Part shown: positions 41,835 through 49,505 of the stretch, in pieces
Position numbering within the stretch: the stretch's first letter is position 1
How the letters are laid out: each line of letters begins with the position of its first letter
Position numbers and translations under genes: made by a program
Assembly (NCBI RefSeq): GCF_001423885.1
Contig: NZ_LMPP01000002.1
Coordinates: forward strand, 62,001-126,000
DNA: 64,000 nt
Origin: Rathayibacter sp. Leaf185
GTDB taxonomy: Bacteria > Actinomycetota > Actinomycetes > Actinomycetales > Microbacteriaceae
Reading direction: 5' to 3'
Notes under the pieces: model-generated
Database searches by the model: none
Told to the model about the DNA's origin: nothing
Seen by the model: the letters and a program-made list of their open reading frames with translations, nothing else

Positions 41835-41972
41835 ACGGTCGAGCCCGGCTGAGTCCGAGCGAGCCGCCCCTGAAGCGCTCTCGGACGAGGGTTCGAGGGT
41901 GGAGGCCGGCGCGCAGATCCGAGTGGGCGCTGGAGCAGCGTTCGCGCCAGGCGGGGGCGCCGAGCTCGGCGA

Positions 41973-43874
41973 TCAGATCCCGCTCAGCGCCTCCTCCTCG
42001 GCCGCGACGTTCTTCTGCACCGCGAACTGGGTCCGGTGCAGCTCCTCGTACCGCCCGGCCGCGGCCAGCAGCTCCTCGTGCGTCCCGCGCTCCACGATCG
42101 AGCCGTCCTCGACCACGAGGATCAGGTCGGCGCTGCGGATGGTCGAGAGGCGGTGGGCGATCACCATCGCCGTCCGTCCCTCGAGCGCCTCGCTGAGCGC
42201 CGCCTGCACGGCGGCCTCCGACGTCGAGTCCAGCGCCGCCGTCGCCTCGTCGAGGATGACGACGCGCGGCTGGGCGAGCAGGAGCCTCGCGATGGTCATC
42301 CGCTGGCGCTCACCCCCTGACAGCCGGTAGCCGCGCTCGCCGACCATGGTGTCCAGCTGATCGGGCAGGGAGCGGATGAGCGGCTCGAGCCGCGCGCGGC
42401 GGACGGCGTCCCACACCTCGTCGTCGGTCGCCTCCGGCCTCGCGAGGCGCAGGTTGGAGAGGATCGTCTCGTGGAACAGGTGGCCGTCCTGCGTCACCAT
42501 GCCCAGGGTGTGCCGCATCGAGGCGAACGTCACATCGCGGACATCCGTCCCCGCGAGGCGCACGGCGCCGCTGTCGACGTCGTACAGGCGCGAGAGGAGT
42601 TGCGCGATCGTGGACTTGCCGGCACCCGACGTGCCGACGAGCGCGACGGTCTGCCCCGGCTCGATCCTGAAGGACACGCCGTGCAGCACCTCCTCGCCGC
42701 CGCGGGTGTCGAGCGTCGAGACCTCCTCGAGGGAGGCGAGGGACACCTTGTCGGCGGACGGGTACGCGAAGCGCACGTCATCGAACTCGACGGACACCGG
42801 GCCGTCGGGAACGACGACGGCGTCGGGCTTCTCCTGGATCAGCGGTTCGAGATCGAGCACCTCGAAGACGCGCTCGAAGCTGACCACCGCACTCATGATC
42901 TCGACGCGGGCGTTCGCGAGGCTGGTCAGCGGTGCGTAGAGCCGGGTGAGCAGGAGCGCCAGGGTGACCACCTCACCGGTGTCCAGCTGGCGGCCGAGCG
43001 CGAGGGCGCCGCCGAGCCCGTACACGAGCGCGAGGGCGAGAGCGGAGACGAGCATCAGCGCGGTGAAGAAGACGAACTGCAGCATCGTGCTCCGGACCCC
43101 GATGTCGCGGACGCGGGCGGCGCGGGTGCGGAACTCCTCCGCCTCCTCATCGGGCCTGCCGAACAGCTTGACGAGGGTGGCGCCGGGCGCCGAGAAGCGC
43201 TCGGTCATCTGCGTGCTCATGGCGGAGTTGTGGTCGGCGGCCTCGCGGCGCAGTGCGGCGAGGCGGCCGCCCATCCGGCGTGCGGGGATCAGGAAGATCG
43301 GGAGCATGATCACGGCGAGGACCGTGACGAGCCAGGACGTGCTGAGCATCACGATCAGGGTGAGGATGAGCGCCACGAGGTTCGTGACCACTCCGGACAG
43401 CGTGCCGCTGAAGGCCTGCTGGGCACCGATCACGTCGTTGTTGAGACGGCTCACGAGGGCGCCGGTCCGGGTGCGGGTGAAGAACGCGATCGGCATCTTC
43501 TGCACGTGGTTGAAGACGGCGGTGCGGAGGTCGAGGATCACGCCCTCGCCGATCCGCGCCGAGTACCAGCGGGTGATGAGCGACACGGCGGCGTCGGCCA
43601 CGGCCACGAGGGCGATGACGACGGCGAGCCAGACGATCGTGCTGACCGCGCCCCGGGCGACGATGACGTCGATCACCTGGCCCGCGAGCACCGGCGTCGC
43701 GACCGCGAGGAACGCTCCCGCGATGGAGAGGGTGATGAAGATCAGCAGCATGGAGCGGTAGGGGACCGCGAACGTCAGGATCCGGCGCACGGATGCGCGG
43801 GAGATGCTGTGCTTGCCGTCCTGGGCGGTCGAGATCTTGTAGAGCGAGCTCCAGGCGACGCCTTCCATGCTCAT
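41973..43874 (-). CDS. ABC exporter with fused membrane and ATPase domains
   Basis: A 633-residue half-transporter of the multidrug/lipid exporter type. Six transmembrane helices lie within residues 25-310, and the nucleotide-binding domain covers about 365-615. Walker A is ALVGTSGAGKST, the Q-loop GMVTQDGHLFHE, the signature LSGGERQR, Walker B VVILDEATAALD, and the switch histidine IAHRLSTI. It probably works as a homodimer. The ATG at 43874 is chosen because GGAAGGA lies seven bases before it. Upstream, 43900-43918 repeats the putative promoter motif of ggt. Substrate unknown. Confidence 0.93.
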   Translation of the reverse strand: MSMEGVAWSSLYKISTAQDGKHSISRASVRRILTFAVPYRSMLLIFITLSIAGAFLAVATPVLAGQVIDVIVARGAVSTIVWLAVVIALVAVADAAVSLITRWYSARIGEGVILDLRTAVFNHVQKMPIAFFTRTRTGALVSRLNNDVIGAQQAFSGTLSGVVTNLVALILTLIVMLSTSWLVTVLAVIMLPIFLIPARRMGGRLAALRREAADHNSAMSTQMTERFSAPGATLVKLFGRPDEEAEEFRTRAARVRDIGVRSTMLQFVFFTALMLVSALALALVYGLGGALALGRQLDTGEVVTLALLLTRLYAPLTSLANARVEIMSAVVSFERVFEVLDLEPLIQEKPDAVVVPDGPVSVEFDDVRFAYPSADKVSLASLEEVSTLDTRGGEEVLHGVSFRIEPGQTVALVGTSGAGKSTIAQLLSRLYDVDSGAVRLAGTDVRDVTFASMRHTLGMVTQDGHLFHETILSNLRLARPEATDDEVWDAVRRARLEPLIRSLPDQLDTMVGERGYRLSGGERQRMTIARLLLAQPRVVILDEATAALDSTSEAAVQAALSEALEGRTAMVIAHRLSTIRSADLILVVEDGSIVERGTHEELLAAAGRYEELHRTQFAVQKNVAAEEEALSGI

Positions 43875-43899
43875 TGCGGTTCCTTCCGTGGAGACCCGT

Positions 43900-43918
43900 C
43901 CCAACTTAGGGGGGCGTC
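43900..43918 (-). promoter_or_regulatory. Probable promoter element of the ABC exporter, shared with ggt
   Basis: CCCAACTTAGGGGGGCGTC on the plus strand matches 9818-9836 at 17 of 19 bases. On the minus strand it gives a C-run followed by TAAGTT, a reasonable minus-10 hexamer, 26 bases before the ATG at 43874. The recurrence upstream of two unrelated genes supports a shared promoter type. Confidence 0.45.
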
Positions 43919-43988
43919 ACTCCGCGATGAGCCGCTACCGGAATCCTGAGGTCTGTGCAGGGCCTCGGCGCGGGACCCCCACGAGAAA

Positions 43989-44022
43989 GCCGACCGGCAC
44001 TCCCGTGGGAGCGCCGGTCGGC
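43989..44022 (-). terminator. Long hairpin terminator of the DUF4394 gene
   Basis: GCCGACCGGC (43989-43998) and GCCGGTCGGC (44013-44022) pair perfectly, and CTCCC/GGGAG pairs inside, so nearly the whole 34 bases fold into one stem. On the minus strand it lies 27 bases after the DUF4394 stop and is followed by TTTCTCG, as expected of an intrinsic terminator. Confidence 0.85.
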
Positions 44023-44049
44023 GGTGGTGCGTCGTGGTGAAGCGACGGG

Positions 44050-44976
44050 TCAGCGCTGGACGAGCGGAATCGCGATATCGGTGACGTCGGCGCCGATGGC
44101 ACCGAGCGAGGTCGCGGTGCCGGTGAGCAGGCCGACCTCGTAGAGAGACCCGTTGACGGCGGCGAGGCCGATCGAGCCGATGGGGCTGCCGTTGCGGAGG
44201 ACGGAGTAGATGTCGAAGCCGGTGGCACCCGCGGCATCGACGCCGAGCTTCCCGGTCGGCGCCAGCGACCCCGCGTTGGCGGGGGACTGGATGGCGACCT
44301 GGTCGAGAGCCGTGTCGAGGACGAACAGGGTGGTCGCCGTGTTCGGGTCGAGATCGTTGTTGGTGTACGCCGCCCCGTTCACGCCGGTCGCCACCGCCGG
44401 CGCCGCGTAGCTCAGCGCGCCGTCGGCCACCGTCGCCGCGCCCGGGGTGGCGAACGGCTGACGGAGGTTCTGCCCGGTGTCGCTGACCACGCGGAGGGCG
44501 TTGGCGGCGGGGTTGAAGTCGACGCCGAAGGTGGTCCCGCTCAGTGCCACGCTGAGTCGCGTGACCTGGGTGGCCACTCCGGTGCTCGCGTTGACGGAGT
44601 AGACGCCGGCGCTCGCCGGGTTGTCACCGACGCCGTAGAGGTTCCCGTCCTGGACCCGGTAGTCGATACCGACGAGCGCGGTGTCGCCTCCGGTGAGGCC
44701 GGTCACGGCGACGCTGCCCGTGATCTTCCCGGGCTTGAGGGGGTTGAACTGGACGAGCTTGTCCCCACCGTCGGCCAGGCCTACGACGCGCAGCGTGCCC
44801 GCCACCGAGCGGGCGGCGCTGATCAGATTCTTGGCGGCCGCGGTGACCGACGCGCTGCTGGAGTCGCTGGTCGCCGCGGCGGGAGCAACGCTGCTCGCGC
44901 CGGCCATCACCGGTGCCACCGCCATCACACCGGCCACGGCGACCGCGGCGATGCCTGTCTTGAAGGTCCTGTTCAT
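44050..44976 (-). CDS. Secreted DUF4394 protein
   Basis: A 308-residue exported protein. The signal peptide (TGIAAVAVAGVMAVAPVMAG) is followed by an alanine/serine-rich linker and a beta-propeller-like domain with repeated GTLRVVGLADGGDKLVQF, VGIDYRVQDGNLYGVGDN, TTFGVDFNPAANALRVVSD and DLDPNTATTLFVLDTALDQV. This pattern is DUF4394, a secreted repeat protein of unknown function found in many soil bacteria. No lipobox or sorting signal is seen, so it is probably released. GGAG precedes the ATG and a strong terminator follows, so it is a single-gene unit. Confidence 0.9.
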   Translation of the reverse strand: MNRTFKTGIAAVAVAGVMAVAPVMAGASSVAPAAATSDSSSASVTAAAKNLISAARSVAGTLRVVGLADGGDKLVQFNPLKPGKITGSVAVTGLTGGDTALVGIDYRVQDGNLYGVGDNPASAGVYSVNASTGVATQVTRLSVALSGTTFGVDFNPAANALRVVSDTGQNLRQPFATPGAATVADGALSYAAPAVATGVNGAAYTNNDLDPNTATTLFVLDTALDQVAIQSPANAGSLAPTGKLGVDAAGATGFDIYSVLRNGSPIGSIGLAAVNGSLYEVGLLTGTATSLGAIGADVTDIAIPLVQR

Positions 44977-45100
44977 CGTGTACTCCTCGACACTGCCGGT
45001 CGCCGGGGTTCGGCGACTCGCAGAGGTGTACCGCCAGTCAGGCGCGGGCGTTCATCCGGCTGCGGAATTCTTTTCGGGCGCAGCGGCGCGGGAGAGGGTC

Positions 45101-46327
45101 TCAGAACAGGCGGACCGCATCGGAGTGCTCCTCCAGGTCGCGCACCAGCGCCGGGATCCGCTTCCGGAACGGGAAGAACCCGCGCGATGCCGAGGGCCAC
45201 GCCGTGCTGTCCCACCGGCGGCGGATCGTCACGAGCGCGACTCCTTCGTCAGCGAGGACGGAGCGGAGTGCCTCGAGTCGCTCGTGGACGGGGCCGACCG
45301 GCGCGTAGGGAACGACCACGGTGTCGAGCCGCTCGGACCTCGCCCAGTCGACGACGGTCTCGGGTCGCGCGTCGGCCAGCACTCGCGCCGACCGACCGCT
45401 CGTGTCCTGCGCGCGTTCCGCGGCGTCGGCGAGGGCCGCCGCCGTGAAGGCGTGCACCGCATCGGACACCGCCAAGGGCGAGCGCTCGGCCGCGTCGCCG
45501 AACACGGCGCTCGAGACGAGCCGGTCCGCCAGGCCGGGCTGCTCGGCGAGGAGGCTGCTCGCGTCGAGATCCTCCTCGTGCAGAAGGAGGCCGGCGCGGG
45601 CCCCGATGGTCCCGACGACGTCGTCCGGCTCGATCGGCTCCCGGGGCGGGAAGGGCTGCTCGGTGAGAGCGGGCGCCGTGGTGGCGAGGCCGTCGGGAGA
45701 GAAGCGCCCCTCGGTGTACCGCGCGATGTTGGACGCGGAGGCCAGGTAGGTCTTCCCCGGGGTCTGCAGGCCGGCGACCCACCGCCACGACAGGGTGTTG
45801 GAGGCGGCGTCGCCGTCGAGTAGGTGCCGGTAGAAGAAGTCGGCGCCGAGCTGCCAGGGCAGGCCGAGGGTGAAGATCCAGATGCTCGCGAACCACATGC
45901 GCGTGTGATTGTGCAGGTAGCCGGTCTCGACGAGCTCGCGCACCCACGCGTCCATCGCCTCGATGCCGCTCCGCCCGCCGATCGCCTCGAGGAACTCCGT
46001 CGGGAGATCACCCGCGGCGACGTCGCTCACGTCACGGCGGTAGCGGCGCCACACCTCCGGGTTCTGCTCGAGCCAGCCCTTCCAGTAGGTGCGCCAGAAC
46101 ACCTCCTGGACGAACTTCTCGGCTGCGGAGATCCGGTGACGCGCGAGGACCGCGGCGACGACCTCCCGCTCGGTCACGAGTCGATGGCGGAGGTACGGGG
46201 AGAGGCCGGACACGTTGTCCCGGGAGGGCCCGAGGTCGTGGTTGCGGTCGCGAGCATAGGCGGAGCCGGCGCGGGCGACGAAATCGTCGAGCGCCTCGAG
46301 ACCGGCGGCTCTGGTCGGGATGAACAT
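45101..46327 (-). CDS. Photolyase/cryptochrome-like FAD-binding protein, N-terminal antenna domain missing
   Basis: A 408-residue protein. Residues 10-220 carry the FAD-binding helical domain of photolyases/cryptochromes: SPYLRHRLVTEREVVAAVLA, KFVQEVFWRTYWKGWLEQNP, HNHTRMWFASIWIFTLGLPW, then FFYRHLLDGDAASNTLSWRW and YLASASNIARYTEGRF. The usual N-terminal alpha/beta antenna domain is absent. Instead the C-terminal third (ETVVDWARSERLDTVVVPYA, PVHERLEALRSVLADEGVAL) looks like part of a Rossmann-type alpha/beta domain, giving the reverse domain order. It may be a short cryptochrome-like protein; repair activity is uncertain. No photolyase partner is nearby. Confidence 0.85.
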   Translation of the reverse strand: MFIPTRAAGLEALDDFVARAGSAYARDRNHDLGPSRDNVSGLSPYLRHRLVTEREVVAAVLARHRISAAEKFVQEVFWRTYWKGWLEQNPEVWRRYRRDVSDVAAGDLPTEFLEAIGGRSGIEAMDAWVRELVETGYLHNHTRMWFASIWIFTLGLPWQLGADFFYRHLLDGDAASNTLSWRWVAGLQTPGKTYLASASNIARYTEGRFSPDGLATTAPALTEQPFPPREPIEPDDVVGTIGARAGLLLHEEDLDASSLLAEQPGLADRLVSSAVFGDAAERSPLAVSDAVHAFTAAALADAAERAQDTSGRSARVLADARPETVVDWARSERLDTVVVPYAPVGPVHERLEALRSVLADEGVALVTIRRRWDSTAWPSASRGFFPFRKRIPALVRDLEEHSDAVRLF

Positions 46328-46424
46328 CGCCCCATCATCCGTCTCGCCGCGGCGCGGAGGCTGACAGCGCTCGACCCGGCCCGCCGCAGCGTGCGACGAG
46401 CGGGCCGACTCCTCCGCCTCCCGC

Positions 46425-47078
46425 TCAGGCGGCTCGCCGCAGACCGGCGAGCGCGCGCCCGTGCTGGGTCGCGCGGCTCTCGGCGAGTCGCTTCAGCTCG
46501 TCGGCGATCTCGGTGAACTGATCGAGCGCGGGGTTCACCCCGACGAGCGTGAACTCGCGCGTCACGATCTCGAGGTCGAGCTGCCAGACGTCCTCGAGGA
46601 TGCGCCGCATCCACGCGGTCGCGTGGTCCCAGCCCTCCCTCGGGGTGCCGGCGGCGTAGTTGCCCCCCTGCACCGTCACCAGCACGGCGGGCTTTCCGGC
46701 GGTCACCGGTGCCGCACCGGGCGCCATCCGCGGATCCGTCACCACGAGGTCGACGTAGGACTTGAAGTGCTGCGAGACACCGAAGTTGTACAGCGGCACG
46801 GCGAACAGCAGGGCGTCGGCGGCGGCCAGCTCATCGGTCAGTTCGGCCGCCAGCGCGACGGCAGCGGTCTGGCCGGGCGTGCGCTCGAGCTCGGGTGTCG
46901 TCGACGCGGTCACGGCGTCGGACCAGGTGGTGGCGGCGATCGGCTCGACCCCGATGTGTCGTCTGGTGATCGCGGAGTCGGGGTGGGCGGCGCTCCACTC
47001 GGCCTCCACGAGGTCGCCCAGGGCGCGACTCGTGGAACCTTCGGTGCGGATGCTGCCATCCAGGCGGAACAGGGACAT
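46425..47078 (-). CDS. azoR: FMN-dependent NADH-azoreductase family protein
   Basis: A 217-residue flavodoxin-fold enzyme. LFRLDGSIRTEGSTSRALGD is the FMN-phosphate region, LLFAVPLYNFGVSQHFKSYV is the AzoR signature (MYNFxxPxxLKxY type), and VLVTVQGGNYAAGTPREGWD the third FMN contact. Such enzymes reduce quinones and azo compounds with NADH and protect against thiol stress. GAAGGAG precedes the ATG. It diverges from an HxlR regulator across a 123-base gap with three GTTAC-type sites and is probably its target. Confidence 0.88.
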   Translation of the reverse strand: MSLFRLDGSIRTEGSTSRALGDLVEAEWSAAHPDSAITRRHIGVEPIAATTWSDAVTASTTPELERTPGQTAAVALAAELTDELAAADALLFAVPLYNFGVSQHFKSYVDLVVTDPRMAPGAAPVTAGKPAVLVTVQGGNYAAGTPREGWDHATAWMRRILEDVWQLDLEIVTREFTLVGVNPALDQFTEIADELKRLAESRATQHGRALAGLRRAA

Positions 47079-47120
47079 GGCGCTCCTTCGGTGGGGCTCG
47101 ACCAGGTCGGTCGAGCTATG

Positions 47121-47189
47121 GTTACGATCGGTAACTCAACACGGCGGGTCTCCGTTACCGCAAACGAGGTCCCGTTACCCGGCGGTAAC
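47121..47189. promoter_or_regulatory. GTTAC-type dyads between azoR and HxlR genes
   Basis: GTTAC-GATCG-GTAAC occupies 47121-47135, and GTTACC-CGGC-GGTAAC occupies 47174-47189, with a lone GTTACC at 47154-47159. Three related half-sites in a 123-base divergent gap fit binding by the HxlR-type dimer. The second dyad ends 12 bases before the hxlR ATG. Confidence 0.65.
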
Positions 47190-47201
47190 CGAAGGAGTCG
47201 G

Positions 47202-47666
47202 ATGTCCCCGCACGAGATCGACCTCGACCTGCACGAACGGCTCAGCCAGTCGATGCCGACGATGGCCGAGCTCTGCACGAGCGATGATCCGGACCTGTTC
47301 CGGTCGCTGCTCTCCCGCATCGGCGACAAGTGGACCCTGCTGGTGATCGGGGTCCTCGGTGAGGATCGGCGGAGGTTCACCGAGCTCTCGCAGATCATCC
47401 CCGGCATCTCGCGTCGCATGCTCACCGTCACCCTGCGTGCGCTCGAGCGGGACGGCCTCGTGGCCCGGACCGTCTACGCCGAGGTGCCGCCGCGGGTGGA
47501 GTACGAGCTCACCGCCCTCGGCGGATCGCTGAAGCAGGTGGCGCTCAGCCTCGGGGACTGGGTGAGCGAGCACCAGCGCACCATCCTCGGCAACCGGCAC
47601 GCCTTCGACGCCTCCGCATCGGGGGAGCGGGCACCGACCTCGACCAGGCGCCGCTCGGGGTCGTGA
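47202..47666 (+). CDS. HxlR-family regulator
   Basis: A 154-residue regulator with the HxlR winged helix in the middle: LFRSLLSRIGDKWTLLVIGV, RRRFTELSQIIPGISRRMLT, and VARTVYAEVPPRVEYELTAL for the wing. There is no cysteine near the N-terminal helix apart from C24 in MAELCTSDD, which lies where redox-sensing members carry theirs, so quinone or electrophile sensing through that cysteine is possible. GAAGGAG precedes the ATG. It diverges from azoR and probably represses it through the GTTAC sites. Confidence 0.9.
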   Translation: MSPHEIDLDLHERLSQSMPTMAELCTSDDPDLFRSLLSRIGDKWTLLVIGVLGEDRRRFTELSQIIPGISRRMLTVTLRALERDGLVARTVYAEVPPRVEYELTALGGSLKQVALSLGDWVSEHQRTILGNRHAFDASASGERAPTSTRRRSGS

Positions 47667-47837
47667 CGACCGTCTCCTGACCTGTCGTTCTCCACGCCGA
47701 CCAGGACGGTGCTGAGGAGGGGGACTCCGACGGTGCAGATCCTGCAGCAACTCGTCCGCGGCTGATCCCCTCGGATCAGTCCTGCGAGTCCGAGCGGGGC
47801 CTCTCGTTCCGTGATTCATCGCCCGCTCGGTGGACGA

Positions 47838-48359
47838 CTACTGGAGGGTGGTCGCACCTCGGGGACGCGGCGGGCGCTCCTGACCGGTGCCGAGCAGTCG
47901 GTCGAGCAGGCCGTTGAGCTGGGTTCGCTGGGCCGGGTCGAGTGCGGCGAGGAAGCCCTCCTCGGCTGCGAGATGCGAGGGCAGGGCGCGATCCGCGATC
48001 GCCTTGCCCTCGGGGGTCAGGGTGACGATCCGGCCTCGGCCGTCGCCCGGGTTCGGCTCGCGGCGCACCAGCCCCGCGGTGTCGAGGCGGTTGAGTCGCT
48101 GAGCGACGGCCGCGGTGCTCACCATGCTCGAGGCGGCCAGCTCCGTCGGCGACAGCGCGTACGGCGCACCCGACCGGACCAGGGTGAAGAGGACGTCGAA
48201 CGAGCCGGCATCCAGGCCCCACCGGGCGTAGTCGTCGGCGAGGACGGAGTCCAGTTGCGCTGCGACCCGCGAGAGTCGGCCCACGGTCCCCATCGGCGAA
48301 GCATCCAGGTCCGGCCGCTCCCGAGCCCATGCCGAGAGGATGTCATCGATCGCGATCAT
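47838..48359 (-). CDS. MarR-family regulator
   Basis: A 173-residue MarR regulator. The winged helix covers about residues 45-120: FDVLFTLVRSGAPYALSPTE, LAASSMVSTAAVAQRLNRLD as recognition helix, and LVRREPNPGDGRGRIVTLTP for the wing. ATG 48359 has TACGAT six bases upstream and no Shine-Dalgarno sequence, suggesting a leaderless mRNA. A 33-base perfect inverted repeat (48380-48412) lies upstream and would cover the promoter. It diverges from a DMT transporter gene, which it probably controls along with itself. Confidence 0.9.
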   Translation of the reverse strand: MIAIDDILSAWARERPDLDASPMGTVGRLSRVAAQLDSVLADDYARWGLDAGSFDVLFTLVRSGAPYALSPTELAASSMVSTAAVAQRLNRLDTAGLVRREPNPGDGRGRIVTLTPEGKAIADRALPSHLAAEEGFLAALDPAQRTQLNGLLDRLLGTGQERPPRPRGATTLQ

Positions 48360-48379
48360 GAACCCATCGTAGACGGTCG

Positions 48380-48412
48380 CTAAGCACTTAGGTAAAGTAC
48401 CTAAGTGCTTAG
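48380..48412. promoter_or_regulatory. 33-bp perfect inverted repeat, MarR operator
   Basis: CTAAGCACTTAGGTA (48380-48394) and its exact reverse complement TACCTAAGTGCTTAG (48398-48412) flank the spacer AAG. Each arm itself contains the smaller palindrome CTAAG-CA-CTTAG. Two dimers could bind. It sits between divergent genes, reaching to within 7 bases of the ATG at 48420. Confidence 0.85.
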
Positions 48413-48419
48413 TAATTGG

Positions 48420-49262
48420 ATGATTCCGCGGACCGCGATCGCTCCGGCGCTGTGGGGAACGACCTACCTCGTCACGTCCGTGCTCCTCCCCGCCGATACC
48501 CCACTGCTCGCGGGTGCCCTCCGGGCGCTGCCGGCGGGTCTGCTGCTCCTCCTCATCACCCGGACGCTCCCGCACGGCTCGTGGTGGTGGCGGTCGCTGA
48601 TCCTGGGCGCCCTGAACATCGGGGTCTTCTTCCCTCTTCTGTTCCTGGCGGCCTACCGCCTCCCCGGCGGTGTGGCGGCGACCCTCGGTGCCGTGCAGCC
48701 GCTGATCGTGCAGACCATCGCGGTCCGCCTCGTCGGTGAGCGCCTGCGCCCCGGAGCCGTGGTCGCGGGCGTGGTCGGGCTCGTCGGGGTCGCCCTGCTC
48801 GTCCTCCAGGCGGGGGCGCAGCTCGATCCGGTCGGAATCGCGGCGGCGCTCGGCGGCACCTGCTCGATGGCCTTCGGGATCGTCCTCGGCAAGCGCTGGT
48901 CGACGACGGTCTCTCCGCTCACCTCGACCGCCTGGCAGCTCGTCTGGGGCGGGCTGCTCATCGTCCCCGTCCTCCTCGTCGTGGAAGGCCTGCCGACGGA
49001 GTTGACGGGGCGGAACATCGTCGGCTTCGCCTACCTCGGCATCATCGGCGGCGCCGTCGCCTACGCCCTCTGGTTCGCCGGACTCCGACGGCTCCCCACC
49101 GTCACGAGCTCCTTCCTCGGCCTGCTCAGCCCCCTCGTCGCGACGCTCCTCGGCTGGCTGGTCCTCGCGCAGGGCTTCACCCCGGGCCAGGCGCTCGGCG
49201 CCGCCCTCGTGCTCGGCGCGCTCGCCTACGCCACCGTCAGCACCCGACGTGGGATCACGTAG
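48420..49262 (+). CDS. EamA/DMT-superfamily transporter
   Basis: A 280-residue inner-membrane protein with ten hydrophobic helices in two EamA repeats. The first repeat ends with LLFLAAYRLPGGVAATLGAV and LGAVQPLIVQTIAVRLVGER, the second with SSFLGLLSPLVATLLGWLVL, both standard drug/metabolite transporter signatures. It may export amino acids, purines or drugs. GTG 48405 would also open the frame but lies inside the operator palindrome, so ATG 48420 is preferred. There is no clear ribosome binding site. The 240 bases after its stop show no gene. Confidence 0.88.
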   Translation: MIPRTAIAPALWGTTYLVTSVLLPADTPLLAGALRALPAGLLLLLITRTLPHGSWWWRSLILGALNIGVFFPLLFLAAYRLPGGVAATLGAVQPLIVQTIAVRLVGERLRPGAVVAGVVGLVGVALLVLQAGAQLDPVGIAAALGGTCSMAFGIVLGKRWSTTVSPLTSTAWQLVWGGLLIVPVLLVVEGLPTELTGRNIVGFAYLGIIGGAVAYALWFAGLRRLPTVTSSFLGLLSPLVATLLGWLVLAQGFTPGQALGAALVLGALAYATVSTRRGIT

Positions 49263-49505
49263 CGGGCAGTGATGGCGATCCCCCCCAGGCTTCACCGCCG
49301 TTGACCGGTGGATCGCGGCCGCCGGTCTCCGGAGGGCAGGGCGATCAGGGGAGGGGCCGCTGGGAGACCGTCAGGGTGCCTCGGGCTCGAGACAGGACTG
49401 CGGCTCTCGGTGACAGGTCCACCGGCGGGCCGGTCTGGTGCGGTCGGCGCTCCTGCTCGGTGCGTCGGATCGCCACGCACCGATCCCGGGGTGCCGGTGA
49501 CGGGC

